This document shows, one piece after another, positions 21,468 to 30,323 of a stretch of 64,000 nt of DNA. The position numbers and the translations under genes are program-made. This DNA comes from Clostridiales bacterium (GTDB lineage Bacteria > Bacillota > Clostridia > Lachnospirales > Lachnospiraceae). The DNA lies in the NCBI GenBank assembly GCA_015655075.1, contig JAATFT010000025.1, positions 1 to 64,000 of the forward strand, written 5' to 3'. The notes under the pieces were generated by a model. That model saw nothing but the letters and a program-made list of their open reading frames with translations, did not search any database and was not told where the DNA came from. Position 1 is the first letter of the stretch. Each line of letters opens with the position of its first letter.

Positions 21468-23630
21468 TTGTTAAAACCGGGTATGTTTATTAGCGACCGA
21501 TACGAAATAATTGATAAAGTAGGCTCTGGCGGTATGGCAGACGTCTATAAAGCCAGATGCCACAGGTTAAATCGTTTCGTTGCCATTAAGGTGCTGAAGC
21601 CTGAATACAGCGACGATAAGAACTTCGTGAAAAAATTCAGGGGAGAAGCACAATCGGCGGCAGGGTTATCCCACCCCAATATAGTAAATGTATATGATGT
21701 TGGTGATGATAACGGGCTCCATTATATTGTCATGGAGCTGGTGGAAGGCATAACTTTAAAGAATTTTATTGAAAGAAAGGGAAAGTTAGAGGTTAAGGAG
21801 GCTGTTGGTATTGCAATTCAGATTGCAATGGGTATGGAAGCGGCACATATGAATCATATCATTCACAGGGATATAAAACCTCAGAACATAATCATATCAA
21901 GAGAAGGAAAGGTTAAGGTAACAGATTTTGGTATAGCAAAAGCCACCAATTCCAATACCATAACCTCTAATGCCATGGGTTCCGTCCATTATCTTTCTCC
22001 GGAACAGGCCAGGGGCGGTTACAGTGATGAAAAAAGTGATATTTATTCCTTAGGTGTAACTTTATACGAAATGCTTTCCGGACAGTTGCCTTTTGCAGGA
22101 GACAATACGGTTTCCGTGGCTTTGCTCCACATACAGGGGGAGGCCACGCCTCTTCGTGAGCTGGACCCTAATATACCTCTTAGCGTGGACCGGATTGTGC
22201 AGAAATGTATGCAGAAAAGGCCGGAAAGAAGATATCTTACTGCTTCTGAATTAATGACGGACTTAAAACGCTCCATTTCCAATCCCAACGGTGATTTTGT
22301 GGTGATTCCTCCTGCGGCTGTCAGCGATTCTCCCACCATCACCATATCCGATGCGGAGGTTAACCATATTAAGAGCGCCACTAAAATGTCGGGCGGCGGA
22401 TATGATACCTCGAAGGAGCTTTTCCAGAATACGGATGCGGGCCAGCCGGATGCCGGTTCGGAGGAGGAAGCTTCTGATGAAGAGGAGGAGCTTGACAGTG
22501 TGGATCCAAGGGTGGAAAAAATTATATTAGTGGGCTCCATAGTTGCAGGCGTTATTTTAACAATACTTATTATATTCTTTGTGGTGCGTTTTTTTAAATT
22601 ATTCCCGCGCTCCAATAGTAATTCCAATGTCACTACGGAGGAAAGTACGGCGGAGTCCACGTCTTCCACATCGGAGACCGTTGGAACAGTGATTATTCCG
22701 TCCGTACTCGGACTGTCGTTAGAAGATGCGGAGGATACCCTGTATGCCAGGTCGGAAGCGTTAAATGTGACTTCTACGGATGAATATTCAGAAGATTATG
22801 AAAAAGGATTGGTAGTTGAGCAGTATCCGGATAAGGATGCCGAGGTAGCGGCGGATTCCGAGGTGAAATTAATTATAAGCCTGGGACCGGAGCCGATTAA
22901 GATCCCTGATGTATATAATTTAACGGACAGTCAGGCGGTTACCATGCTGGAGGAAGTCGGTCTGGTGGTAAAGCATGCTTATGATTACAGTGATGAAACC
23001 GAAGAGGGCAAGGTCATCAAAACGGATCCGGCCAGGGAAACCTCGGTCGTTAAGGGTGATACGGTCACAGTTATTGTAAGTAACGGTCCCAAAATTACAA
23101 AGGTTAAAGTACCGGATCTGCTGGGCTTAAGTAAGGAAAAAGCCGTTGAGAAGTTAAAGGCGGCGGGGCTTAAAAAAGGTGAGGTTACCTCCGATTATTC
23201 CGATACCTATGAGAAGGGTCAGGTTATGTCCCAAAGCGAAGAAAAGGGAGAGGAAGTTGACAGCGGCACCGCTGTTGATTTCGTAGTCAGCTTAGGTTCA
23301 GGGGATACGAATCCGCAAAGTTATGAAGCCGATATCGTAATTGATGAAAATCCCTTTGATTATCCAGGGGACGGCGGAATCGTCAAGGTCCAGCTGGTAC
23401 AGGACGGCAATACGACCACTCTTTTAAAAGAAGAGCTGGATTATGACAGCTTTCCGCTGGATTTAGGCACTTATACCAGTAACAGCGGTTCGGAGGGAAC
23501 GCTTAAGATGCTTATAGGCACGGAGGTTGACGAAGACGGAGACGGAGTTGTAAACGAAAACGGAAAGCTGATAAAATACGAGGAATACGGCACCACCTGG
23601 GCGGTTGCATTCACATCGGTGGGAGAATAA
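21468..23630 (+). CDS. prkC: PASTA-domain Ser/Thr protein kinase (PrkC/Stk)
   Basis: 720 residues, TTG start. Kinase domain about 1-270: GSGGMADVYKA loop, VAIKVLKPE lysine, HRDIKPQNI catalytic loop, TDFGIAKA. A juxtamembrane acidic stretch (EEEASDEEEELDS) precedes one membrane segment at about 352-375. Three extracellular PASTA repeats follow at about 408-474, 476-542 and 545-610; these bind muropeptides or lipid II in relatives. After the PASTA repeats is a further 110-residue beta-rich extension that contains a calcium-loop-like DEDGDGVVNENG at about residue 688. Gene pair with prpC; 1-nt overlap (TAATG) with rsgA. Confidence 0.95.
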   Translation: MLKPGMFISDRYEIIDKVGSGGMADVYKARCHRLNRFVAIKVLKPEYSDDKNFVKKFRGEAQSAAGLSHPNIVNVYDVGDDNGLHYIVMELVEGITLKNFIERKGKLEVKEAVGIAIQIAMGMEAAHMNHIIHRDIKPQNIIISREGKVKVTDFGIAKATNSNTITSNAMGSVHYLSPEQARGGYSDEKSDIYSLGVTLYEMLSGQLPFAGDNTVSVALLHIQGEATPLRELDPNIPLSVDRIVQKCMQKRPERRYLTASELMTDLKRSISNPNGDFVVIPPAAVSDSPTITISDAEVNHIKSATKMSGGGYDTSKELFQNTDAGQPDAGSEEEASDEEEELDSVDPRVEKIILVGSIVAGVILTILIIFFVVRFFKLFPRSNSNSNVTTEESTAESTSSTSETVGTVIIPSVLGLSLEDAEDTLYARSEALNVTSTDEYSEDYEKGLVVEQYPDKDAEVAADSEVKLIISLGPEPIKIPDVYNLTDSQAVTMLEEVGLVVKHAYDYSDETEEGKVIKTDPARETSVVKGDTVTVIVSNGPKITKVKVPDLLGLSKEKAVEKLKAAGLKKGEVTSDYSDTYEKGQVMSQSEEKGEEVDSGTAVDFVVSLGSGDTNPQSYEADIVIDENPFDYPGDGGIVKVQLVQDGNTTTLLKEELDYDSFPLDLGTYTSNSGSEGTLKMLIGTEVDEDGDGVVNENGKLIKYEEYGTTWAVAFTSVGE

Positions 23631-24520
23631 TGGAAGGCAAGATTATAAAGGGTATCGCAGGTTTTTACTATGTGCATGTAAAAACATTCGGTTTGTATGA
23701 ATGCAAAGCGAAAGGAATCTTTCGTAATCAGAGGATAAAACCTTTAGTTGGGGATAATGTTATAATTGACGTCATTGATGAAACAGAGAAAAAGGGCAAT
23801 ATTAGTAATATACTGGAACGCAGGAATGAATTAATACGTCCGGCTGTTGCAAATACGGATCAGGTGCTGGTTATTTTTGCAGCTGCTGATCCGTACCCCA
23901 ACTTAAACTTGCTGGACCGGTTTTTGATTTTGATGTTAAAACGACAGGTAAATGCCATTATATGCTTTAATAAAAAGGATATTGTTACGGAAAAAGAAAC
24001 CGGGTTTTTAGAGGAAGTTTATTTAAAGTGCGGTTATCCGGTTATCTTCACGAGCACATTTACAGGGGACGGAATGGGGGTCCTGTTTGAAGTGTTAAAG
24101 GATAAAACCACAGTTCTGGCAGGGCCATCCGGTGTGGGCAAGTCTTCTATTATTAATAAAATATATCCGGATGCCAATATGGAAACCGGCGTAATCAGTG
24201 AGAAAATAAAAAGAGGCAGGCATACCACCAGGCACTCGGAATTGTTTTATATTCAGGATAATACCTTTATTATGGACACGCCGGGATTTAGTTCTTTATA
24301 TATCAAAGATAATATCTTTGATATGGAAAAAGAAGAACTGAAAGAGTATTATGTGGAATTTCACGAATATGAGGGCAATTGCAGATTTTACGGCTGTGTT
24401 CATCTCAAGGAACCCGGCTGTGCTGTGAAACAAGCTCTTAAAGAGGGAAAAATAAGTAAAATACGTTATGATAACTACATGGAAATTTATGATGAGTTAA
24501 AGAACCAGAAGAAATATTAA
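23630..24520 (+). CDS. rsgA: Ribosome small-subunit GTPase RsgA
   Basis: 296 residues. OB-fold N-terminus, then a circularly permuted GTPase: G4 CFNKKDIV comes before G1 AGPSGVGKSSIINKI, and G3 is DTPGFSSLY. A C-terminal zinc site is formed by CRFYGCVHLKEPGCAVKQAL. RsgA helps mature the 30S subunit and is a (p)ppGpp target. The ATG shares one base with the stop of the kinase gene. Confidence 0.95.
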   Translation: MEGKIIKGIAGFYYVHVKTFGLYECKAKGIFRNQRIKPLVGDNVIIDVIDETEKKGNISNILERRNELIRPAVANTDQVLVIFAAADPYPNLNLLDRFLILMLKRQVNAIICFNKKDIVTEKETGFLEEVYLKCGYPVIFTSTFTGDGMGVLFEVLKDKTTVLAGPSGVGKSSIINKIYPDANMETGVISEKIKRGRHTTRHSELFYIQDNTFIMDTPGFSSLYIKDNIFDMEKEELKEYYVEFHEYEGNCRFYGCVHLKEPGCAVKQALKEGKISKIRYDNYMEIYDELKNQKKY

Positions 24521-24531
24521 GGAGAAGAATT

Positions 24532-25203
24532 ATGTTAAAGTTAGCGCCATCGATACTTGCTGCAGATTTTACCCATTTAGGGGAGGATGTTCTTAAGGTG
24601 GAAAAGGCCGGGGCGGATTATCTCCACATCGATGTCATGGACGGAGCCTTTGTGCCAAGTATATCCTTTGGCGTGCCGGTTATTCGGGCCATACGTCCTG
24701 TCACGAAGCTTTATTTTGACGTTCATTTGATGGTGGAAGAACCCATCCGCTATATTGAGGATTTTGTAAAGGCGGGAGCTGATTTAATAACGGTTCACGC
24801 AGAAGCCTGCAGACATTTAAACCGGACCGTTGCTAAAATAAAGGAGCTGGGTGCTAAGGCAAGTGTTTCCTTAAATCCCGCGACTTCTCTTTCCGCTCTT
24901 GAATATATATTGGAGGATGTGGATATGATTCTTCTTATGAGCGTGAATCCTGGCTTTGGAGGCCAGGCTTTTATTCCCTCTTCCCTGGATAAAATTGCGT
25001 CACTGAAAAAAATGGCCCTGGAAAAACGCTGTAATATTGACATTGAAGTAGACGGCGGAATTTCTGTTTCCAATGTGAAACAGGTAATTGAAGCAGGGGT
25101 TAATGTTATTGTTGCGGGTACGGCTGTTTTTAACGGTGATATAAACAAAAATATTTCTGATTTTAAAAATATATTTAAAAGTACGGAACAGGAAAAACGA
25201 TAA
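24532..25203 (+). CDS. rpe: Ribulose-phosphate 3-epimerase
   Basis: 223 residues, (beta/alpha)8 barrel starting MLKLAPSILAADFTHLGED. Metal-binding and catalytic residues lie in HIDVMDGAFVPSISFG, FDVHLMVEEP and IEVDGGISVSNV; MSVNPGFGGQAF is the phosphate-side loop. Interconverts ribulose 5-phosphate and xylulose 5-phosphate in the pentose phosphate pathway. AAGGAG precedes the ATG 12 nt after rsgA. Confidence 0.96.
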   Translation: MLKLAPSILAADFTHLGEDVLKVEKAGADYLHIDVMDGAFVPSISFGVPVIRAIRPVTKLYFDVHLMVEEPIRYIEDFVKAGADLITVHAEACRHLNRTVAKIKELGAKASVSLNPATSLSALEYILEDVDMILLMSVNPGFGGQAFIPSSLDKIASLKKMALEKRCNIDIEVDGGISVSNVKQVIEAGVNVIVAGTAVFNGDINKNISDFKNIFKSTEQEKR

Positions 25204-25284
25204 TAATTTGTCCAATACACAAATTGTCCAATACACAAATAATTTACAAGATACCTGTATAAGATACTCGAATTGGAGCAAATG

Positions 25285-25944
25285 ATGAAGCAGAATCGAG
25301 TTTTAATTATAACCGGGGGCACTATATCAAGGGAATTTGCCGGAGAATATCTAAAAAATCAAAAATTTGATACCGTTATTGCAGTTGACGGCGGTCTGGT
25401 CAACGCCAGGAACCTGGGAATACCCATTCATTATATTGTGGGCGATTTTGATTCCGTACCCCGGGAACTGATTGATTATTATCGGAAAGAATATAAATCC
25501 GTAATTATCAAAGAGTATAATTCCATAAAAGATGCGACGGATACCCATATTGCCATAGATTTAGGCATGGAACAAAATGGAGATGAAATTGTTATATTAG
25601 GAGCTACGGGCACCCGTATCGACCATACGCTTGCTAATATTCATCTGTTATATTTACCTCTGAATAAGAATATGAAAGCTTTTATTATTGATGAGCATAA
25701 TAAGATATATCTGATTAATAAAAATACTACGATTTATAAGAATAAGCTCCACGGACCGTTTCTATCTCTTTTGCCATTTACCGAGGAAGTTACGGAAGTT
25801 ACGTTAGAGGGTTTTAAGTACCCGTTAAGGAATCATACCATGAAAATTGGCGACAGTTTGGGAGTCAGTAATGAAGTAGTAAAGGAACGGGCAAATATCT
25901 TATTTAAGGAAGGAATTCTTGTTGTAATAGAAGCGAAAGATTGA
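25285..25944 (+). CDS. thiN: Thiamine pyrophosphokinase
   Basis: 219 residues. DGGLVNARNLGIPIHYIVGD then FDSVPRE, KDATDTHIAIDL and GATGTRIDHTLANIHLL are the ATP- and thiamine-binding motifs of the Thi80/ThiN family. Converts thiamine to thiamine diphosphate. Three starts are close: TTG 25273, ATG 25282, ATG 25285; GGAG at 25275-25278 best fits 25285. The 70 bp ahead hold a short direct repeat (TTGTCCAATACACAAA twice). It ends the conserved priA-to-thiN cluster. Confidence 0.93.
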   Translation: MKQNRVLIITGGTISREFAGEYLKNQKFDTVIAVDGGLVNARNLGIPIHYIVGDFDSVPRELIDYYRKEYKSVIIKEYNSIKDATDTHIAIDLGMEQNGDEIVILGATGTRIDHTLANIHLLYLPLNKNMKAFIIDEHNKIYLINKNTTIYKNKLHGPFLSLLPFTEEVTEVTLEGFKYPLRNHTMKIGDSLGVSNEVVKERANILFKEGILVVIEAKD

Positions 25945-25957
25945 AAGGAAAACACAT

Positions 25958-27052
25958 ATGAAATTAGGTATAGTAGGTTTACCCAATGTAGGAAAAAGCA
26001 CATTATTTAATTCACTGACCAAGGCCGGCGCAGAATCTGCCAATTATCCGTTTTGTACCATAGACCCCAATGTGGGAATTGTTGCGGTGCCGGATGAAAG
26101 GCTTAAAGTTTTGGGAGAGCTACACCATTCGGAAAAGGTAGTCCCTGCAACCGTTGAATTTGTGGATATTGCCGGTTTAGTTAAAGGTGCTTCCAAGGGA
26201 GAGGGATTGGGAAATCAATTTTTATCCAATATCAGAGAGGTAGATGCAATTATCCATGTAGTAAGGTGCTTTGAGGACAGTAATATTATTCATGTGGACG
26301 GTTCCGTTAATCCCTTAAGGGATATTGAAACCATTAATCTTGAATTGATTTTTTCCGATTTGGAAATACTTGAGAGAAGAATTGCCCGGACTGTAAAAGG
26401 GTCTAAAAACGACAAAGCACTGGCTAAGGAATTGGAATTACTGGAACATTTAAAAGAACATCTGGAAGCAGGCAATATGGCGAAGAGCTTTGCGGCGGAG
26501 AATGAGGAAGATCTGGCGCTGATAGGGGAATATAATTTATTGACTTATAAGCCCGTTATTTATGCGGCGAACGTCAAAGAAGAGGATTTGGCGGAGGACG
26601 GCGGCAATTTATGGGTAGAACAGGTAAAGGAATTTGCTAAAGAGGAACATTCGGAAGTATTTGTTATATGTGCTCAGATAGAGCAGGAAATAGCGGAACT
26701 GGACGAGGATGAGAAGAAGCTGTTTTTAGAAGATATGGGATTAAAGGAATCCGGTTTGGAAAAATTAATCCGTGCCAGTTATCGTATACTGGGATTGATC
26801 AGTTATTTAACGGCAGGGCCGAAAGAAACCAGAGCATGGACAATTATAAAAGGAACCAGGGCACCCCAGGCCGCGGGAAAGATTCATACGGACTTTGAAA
26901 GAGGATTTATCCGTGCGGAAATTGTCAATTATGCAAATCTTGTGGAATGCGGCAGTCTCAATGCTGCAAAAGAAAAAGGTTTAGTACGTTCAGAAGGTAA
27001 AGAATACGTAGTTCAGGACGGCGATGTTGTTTTGTTCCGTTTTAATGTATAA
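25958..27052 (+). CDS. ychF: Redox-regulated ATPase YchF (Obg-family)
   Basis: 364 residues starting MKLGIVGLPNVGKSTLFNSL (P-loop), then YPFCTIDPNVGIV, DIAGLVKGASKGEGLGNQFL (G3 region) and a C-terminal TGS domain (FERGFIRAEIVNYANLVECG, then GKEYVVQDGDVVLFRFNV). YchF binds ATP rather than GTP (NxxE in place of NKxD) and is linked to translation and stress. GAAAGGAA precedes the ATG. Confidence 0.96.
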   Translation: MKLGIVGLPNVGKSTLFNSLTKAGAESANYPFCTIDPNVGIVAVPDERLKVLGELHHSEKVVPATVEFVDIAGLVKGASKGEGLGNQFLSNIREVDAIIHVVRCFEDSNIIHVDGSVNPLRDIETINLELIFSDLEILERRIARTVKGSKNDKALAKELELLEHLKEHLEAGNMAKSFAAENEEDLALIGEYNLLTYKPVIYAANVKEEDLAEDGGNLWVEQVKEFAKEEHSEVFVICAQIEQEIAELDEDEKKLFLEDMGLKESGLEKLIRASYRILGLISYLTAGPKETRAWTIIKGTRAPQAAGKIHTDFERGFIRAEIVNYANLVECGSLNAAKEKGLVRSEGKEYVVQDGDVVLFRFNV

Positions 27053-27071
27053 AAGAAAGTGGTGAATTAAT

Positions 27072-28025
27072 ATGGTAATAAGTGCTGCAACTAGTATTTG
27101 GTTTCCTAATTTAGGTATTGAATTAGAAAATGTGGGCTCTTCGGTTCATGTGTTTGGTTTTGAGATTACTTATTATGGTATTGTTATCGCATGCGGAATG
27201 GCATTGGGATATATGGTGGCGGAATGGCAGGCTAAGAGAACCGGACAGAACAAGGATTTGTATCTGGATTTTGCCCTGTATGGAATTTTTCTTTCCGTAA
27301 TCGGAGCGAGAATTTATTATGTGGTCTTTGCCTGGGATGAATTTAAGGATGACCCCATACAGATCTTTAATATCAGGAACGGCGGCCTCGCAATCTATGG
27401 CGGCGTGATAGCGGCAATCCTTACGGCTTTGATATATTCCAAAATTAAAAGGTATTCCTTTGGCCTTTTGGCCGATACCGGCTGCCTGGGATTAATAACC
27501 GGTCAGATTATCGGCAGGTGGGGGAATTTCTTTAACCGGGAGGCTTTTGGCAAATACACCGACAATCCCTTTGCAATGCTTTTGGATCTTCGGGATGTGA
27601 GCAGTGATTATACCGCTTCGGTTTCCTATTTATCGCAGAAGTATGAGGGCCGGCCGGATGCTTTAAACCGTATTCTGGAAATCAGGAATCATCCGGTTGT
27701 GATAGACGGGATTACCTTTATTCAGGTCCATCCCACTTTTCTTTATGAATCTCTTTGGAATCTATGTGTTTTGATCCTGCTGATTGTTTATTCGAAACAT
27801 AAGAAATTTAACGGAGAAGTATTTTTATTATATTTGATTGGTTATGGTCTCGGCAGGGTATGGATAGAAGGCTTGAGGACGGATCAGCTGTTTTTGTGGA
27901 ATACTCCCTTTGCAGTTTCCCAGCTGTTGTCAGCCTTATTAGTGATATCGGCGGGAGCAGTGATTATAATTAGACGTATTACCCAAAAACATATTGCAAA
28001 AAAAAAATTAAAAAAGGTACGCTGA
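27072..28025 (+). CDS. lgt: Prolipoprotein diacylglyceryl transferase
   Basis: 317 residues, multi-pass membrane enzyme (about seven segments). Motifs: GARIYYVVFAWDEF, GGLAIYGGVIAAILTAL, and the Lgt signature GRWGNFFNREAFG; HPTFLYESLWNL and GRVWIEGLRTDQL supply further conserved Arg/Glu. Transfers diacylglycerol from phosphatidylglycerol to the Cys of prolipoproteins. A rather long loop (about residues 175-215) is present. A basic C-terminal tail (KKKLKKVR) follows the last membrane segment. Ends at the terminator 28025-28060. Confidence 0.95.
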   Translation: MVISAATSIWFPNLGIELENVGSSVHVFGFEITYYGIVIACGMALGYMVAEWQAKRTGQNKDLYLDFALYGIFLSVIGARIYYVVFAWDEFKDDPIQIFNIRNGGLAIYGGVIAAILTALIYSKIKRYSFGLLADTGCLGLITGQIIGRWGNFFNREAFGKYTDNPFAMLLDLRDVSSDYTASVSYLSQKYEGRPDALNRILEIRNHPVVIDGITFIQVHPTFLYESLWNLCVLILLIVYSKHKKFNGEVFLLYLIGYGLGRVWIEGLRTDQLFLWNTPFAVSQLLSALLVISAGAVIIIRRITQKHIAKKKLKKVR

Positions 28026-28060
28026 AGGAATAGGACTAAATACCTATTCCTTTTTATTTT
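28025..28060 (+). terminator. Intrinsic terminator after lgt
   Basis: AAGGAATAGG (28025-28034) pairs with CCTATTCCTT (28043-28052), followed by a T-rich tail. It starts within the last codon region of lgt and ends the upstream transcript. Confidence 0.8.
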
Positions 28061-28129
28061 ATCTACATATTGATAAAATTTAATCGATTTGTTTATTACC
28101 TACAATATCTTGTATAAAATATGCATAAG

Positions 28130-28172
28130 ATACAAACTGCCAAATAACACCAGGCCGGTTTGTATTTTTTTT
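28130..28172 (+). terminator. Second terminator-like hairpin ahead of the mraZ promoter
   Basis: ATACAAAC (28130-28137) pairs with GTTTGTAT (28158-28165), with inner GCC/GGC pairing, then a run of eight T. It insulates the division cluster promoter from upstream transcription. Confidence 0.6.
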
Positions 28173-28184
28173 ATGCAAAAATGC

Positions 28185-28213
28185 TTGATAAATTCCCATA
28201 AGTGTTATAAAAT
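28185..28213 (+). promoter_or_regulatory. Promoter of the mraZ division cluster
   Basis: TTGATA (28185-28190) and TAAAAT (28208-28213) with 17 bp between them. Start point near 28220, directly at the first MraZ box. Confidence 0.6.
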
Positions 28214-28220
28214 AGTCTTA

Positions 28221-28260
28221 TAAGTGGAGCAAAGTGGAGTAAAGTGGGAGTAAGTGGTGA
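28221..28260 (+). promoter_or_regulatory. Four MraZ boxes at a 10-bp period
   Basis: TAAGTGGAGC, AAAGTGGAGT, AAAGTGGGAG and TAAGTGGTGA occupy 28221-28230, 28231-28240, 28241-28250 and 28251-28260, i.e. AAGTGG repeated with exact 10-bp spacing. MraZ of other bacteria binds short G-rich direct repeats in front of its own gene with about one helical turn spacing. Autoregulation of the cluster by MraZ is therefore expected. Confidence 0.75.
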
Positions 28261-28275
28261 TAGGCGGTGAGTTTT

Positions 28276-28704
28276 ATGTTCATGGGAGAATACAATCATA
28301 CGATTGATGCCAAGGGCAGGATCATTATACCCTCCAAGTTCAGGGAAGCCTTAGGGGACGAATTTGTCGTTACCCAGGGTTTAGACGGCTGTCTGTTTGT
28401 ATATCCTAATGAGGAATGGACGGGCTTTGTCACACAGCTTAAGAATCTCCCCGGAAGTAAAGAAGCCAGACAATTGCAGCGTTATTTTATGGCGGGTGCC
28501 GCCGACTGTGAAGTGGACAAGCAGGGCAGAATACTGATTCCAGGCAAATTAAGGGAACAGGCCGGTTTGGAAAAGGATATCGTGTTTGTCGGAGTCTTAA
28601 GTAAAATAGAAATCTGGAGCAAAGAGAAATGGGAAAGCAATAATGATTATGATGATATGGATCAGATTGCGGAACATATGTCGGAGTTTGGATTAAGCTT
28701 TTAG
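28276..28704 (+). CDS. mraZ: Transcriptional regulator MraZ
   Basis: 142 residues starting MFMGEYNHTIDAKGRIIIPS, with a second AbrB-like half CEVDKQGRILIPGKLREQAG. The DxKGR and DxxGR motifs of the two halves form the ring-shaped DNA-binding protein. It represses its own operon in E. coli. ATG 28276 is preferred to GTG 28267 because the family begins MFMGEY. First gene of the division and cell-wall cluster; boxes for it lie at 28221-28260. Confidence 0.95.
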   Translation: MFMGEYNHTIDAKGRIIIPSKFREALGDEFVVTQGLDGCLFVYPNEEWTGFVTQLKNLPGSKEARQLQRYFMAGAADCEVDKQGRILIPGKLREQAGLEKDIVFVGVLSKIEIWSKEKWESNNDYDDMDQIAEHMSEFGLSF

Positions 28705-28716
28705 GAGGGGATTTTC

Positions 28717-29676
28717 TTGGACGCTTTAATAGAAAATTTTAATTTCAAACACAGGCCCGTACTTTTAGAGGAAACAATGGAAATGCTAGATATAAAGCCG
28801 GACGGGATTTATGTGGACGGCACCTTGGGAGGAGGCGGTCATTCTTATGAAATATGCAGACGCCTTTCAGAAAAAGGTAGATTAGTCGGAATTGACAGGG
28901 ATGAAGCGGCCATACAGGCCGGAAGTGCACGGCTTGCAGAGTTTCAGGATAAGGTAACCATAGTCCGCGGCGACTATTCGGATATGAAAAGGATTCTTGC
29001 CGATTTTGGAATAGAAAAAGTAGACGGAATTTTACTGGATTTAGGTGTTTCCTCATATCAGCTGGACACTCCGGAGAGAGGATTTTCCTATAAAGAAAAT
29101 GCACCGTTGGACATGCGTATGGATACCAGATATGAAAAAACAGCAAAAGATATCGTAAATGGGTACAGCGAATTTGATTTATACCGGGTAATAAGAGATT
29201 ACGGGGAGGACAAGTTTGCCAAGAATATTGCCAAGCATATTGTGCGGGTAAGAAAAGACAGACCCATAGAAACTACGGACGAATTAACCGAAGCGATTAA
29301 AGCGGCGATTCCCATGAAAGTCAGAAAGAATACGGGACATCCTGCCAAGAAAACCTTTCAGGCCATTCGGATAGAGTTAAACAGGGAATTGGAAGCCTTA
29401 GATAAATCACTGGATGAGATGATAGGAATGTTAGCCGATCACGGCAGGTTATGTATCATAACCTTTCATTCCCTGGAAGACAGAATTGCAAAAAGAGGTT
29501 TTAAAAACAATGAAAATCCCTGTACCTGCCCGCCAAGCTTTCCGGTTTGCATATGCGGCAATAAATCGAAAGGAAAGGTAATAACCAGAAAGCCTATCCT
29601 TCCGACGCAGCAGGAGATTCGTTACAATAAAAGAGCCAAGAGTTCAAAACTTAGAGTTTTTGAAAGACATTTATAG
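28717..29676 (+). CDS. rsmH: 16S rRNA m4C1402 methyltransferase RsmH
   Basis: 319 residues, TTG start with AGGAGGGG overlapping the mraZ stop. Methyltransferase motifs [30 protein letters not shown] and [18 protein letters not shown], then [17 protein letters not shown] near the C-terminus. It N4-methylates C1402 of 16S rRNA. Usual second gene of dcw clusters. Confidence 0.96.
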   Translation: MDALIENFNFKHRPVLLEETMEMLDIKPDGIYVDGTLGGGGHSYEICRRLSEKGRLVGIDRDEAAIQAGSARLAEFQDKVTIVRGDYSDMKRILADFGIEKVDGILLDLGVSSYQLDTPERGFSYKENAPLDMRMDTRYEKTAKDIVNGYSEFDLYRVIRDYGEDKFAKNIAKHIVRVRKDRPIETTDELTEAIKAAIPMKVRKNTGHPAKKTFQAIRIELNRELEALDKSLDEMIGMLADHGRLCIITFHSLEDRIAKRGFKNNENPCTCPPSFPVCICGNKSKGKVITRKPILPTQQEIRYNKRAKSSKLRVFERHL

Positions 29677-29694
29677 AAATCGAGGGGAAAATAT

Positions 29695-30207
29695 ATGGAG
29701 GAAAAAAGAAAACGTTACCAATACAATAATTACACCACCTACGGCAATACCGCAAGAAATCTTAAGGTTATGCCGGATTATGATGAAACAAAGGAATTAG
29801 AGCCGATACGGCGGCCGGCGGAAAGAAACAGGAGAAAACCCAGGGCAAACAGCGGAATTGATTTGATTTCCGTATTTTTCCTGACCATAGCAGTAGCCGT
29901 AACACTCTATACCTGCATTGAATATCTTCATGTACAATCCAAAGTTACACAGCAGAATGATGAAATCGCCGGATTAGAACACACCCTGGTAAAATTGCAG
30001 AATCAGAATCAAGACGCTTTATCAAAGATTAATACCTCGGTGGACTTAAATTATATTTATGAGGTTGCAACGAAAGAGCTGGGTATGGTTTATCCCGATA
30101 AAAATCAGGTTATAACCTATAAAAGCAATTTAAGCGATTACGTAAGGCAATACGGCGATATACCGGAAGAAGACGATTCAACCTTGTTGGATAAAATTTT
30201 AAAGTAG
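29695..30207 (+). CDS. ftsL: FtsL-like divisome protein
   Basis: 170 residues: a charged cytoplasmic N-terminus of about 62 residues rich in Arg and Pro, a single membrane segment (LISVFFLTIAVAVTLYTCI, about 63-81), and an extracytoplasmic coiled coil (VTQQNDEIAGLEHTLVKLQN). Position between rsmH and a class B PBP, topology and coiled coil fit FtsL, whose primary sequence is poorly conserved. In the divisome it forms a complex with DivIB and DivIC and activates FtsWI. Confidence 0.8.
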   Translation: MEEKRKRYQYNNYTTYGNTARNLKVMPDYDETKELEPIRRPAERNRRKPRANSGIDLISVFFLTIAVAVTLYTCIEYLHVQSKVTQQNDEIAGLEHTLVKLQNQNQDALSKINTSVDLNYIYEVATKELGMVYPDKNQVITYKSNLSDYVRQYGDIPEEDDSTLLDKILK

Positions 30208-30323
30208 TACACTGTGCAGTAGAGGGGCAATCCGGCAAGCGTTTATGCAAGTTTTAAGGTTAACAGAGTACTAGTTCCACCGATATGGGAATATTGCGAA
30301 AACAGCGGAATTGAGGTGTGTTA

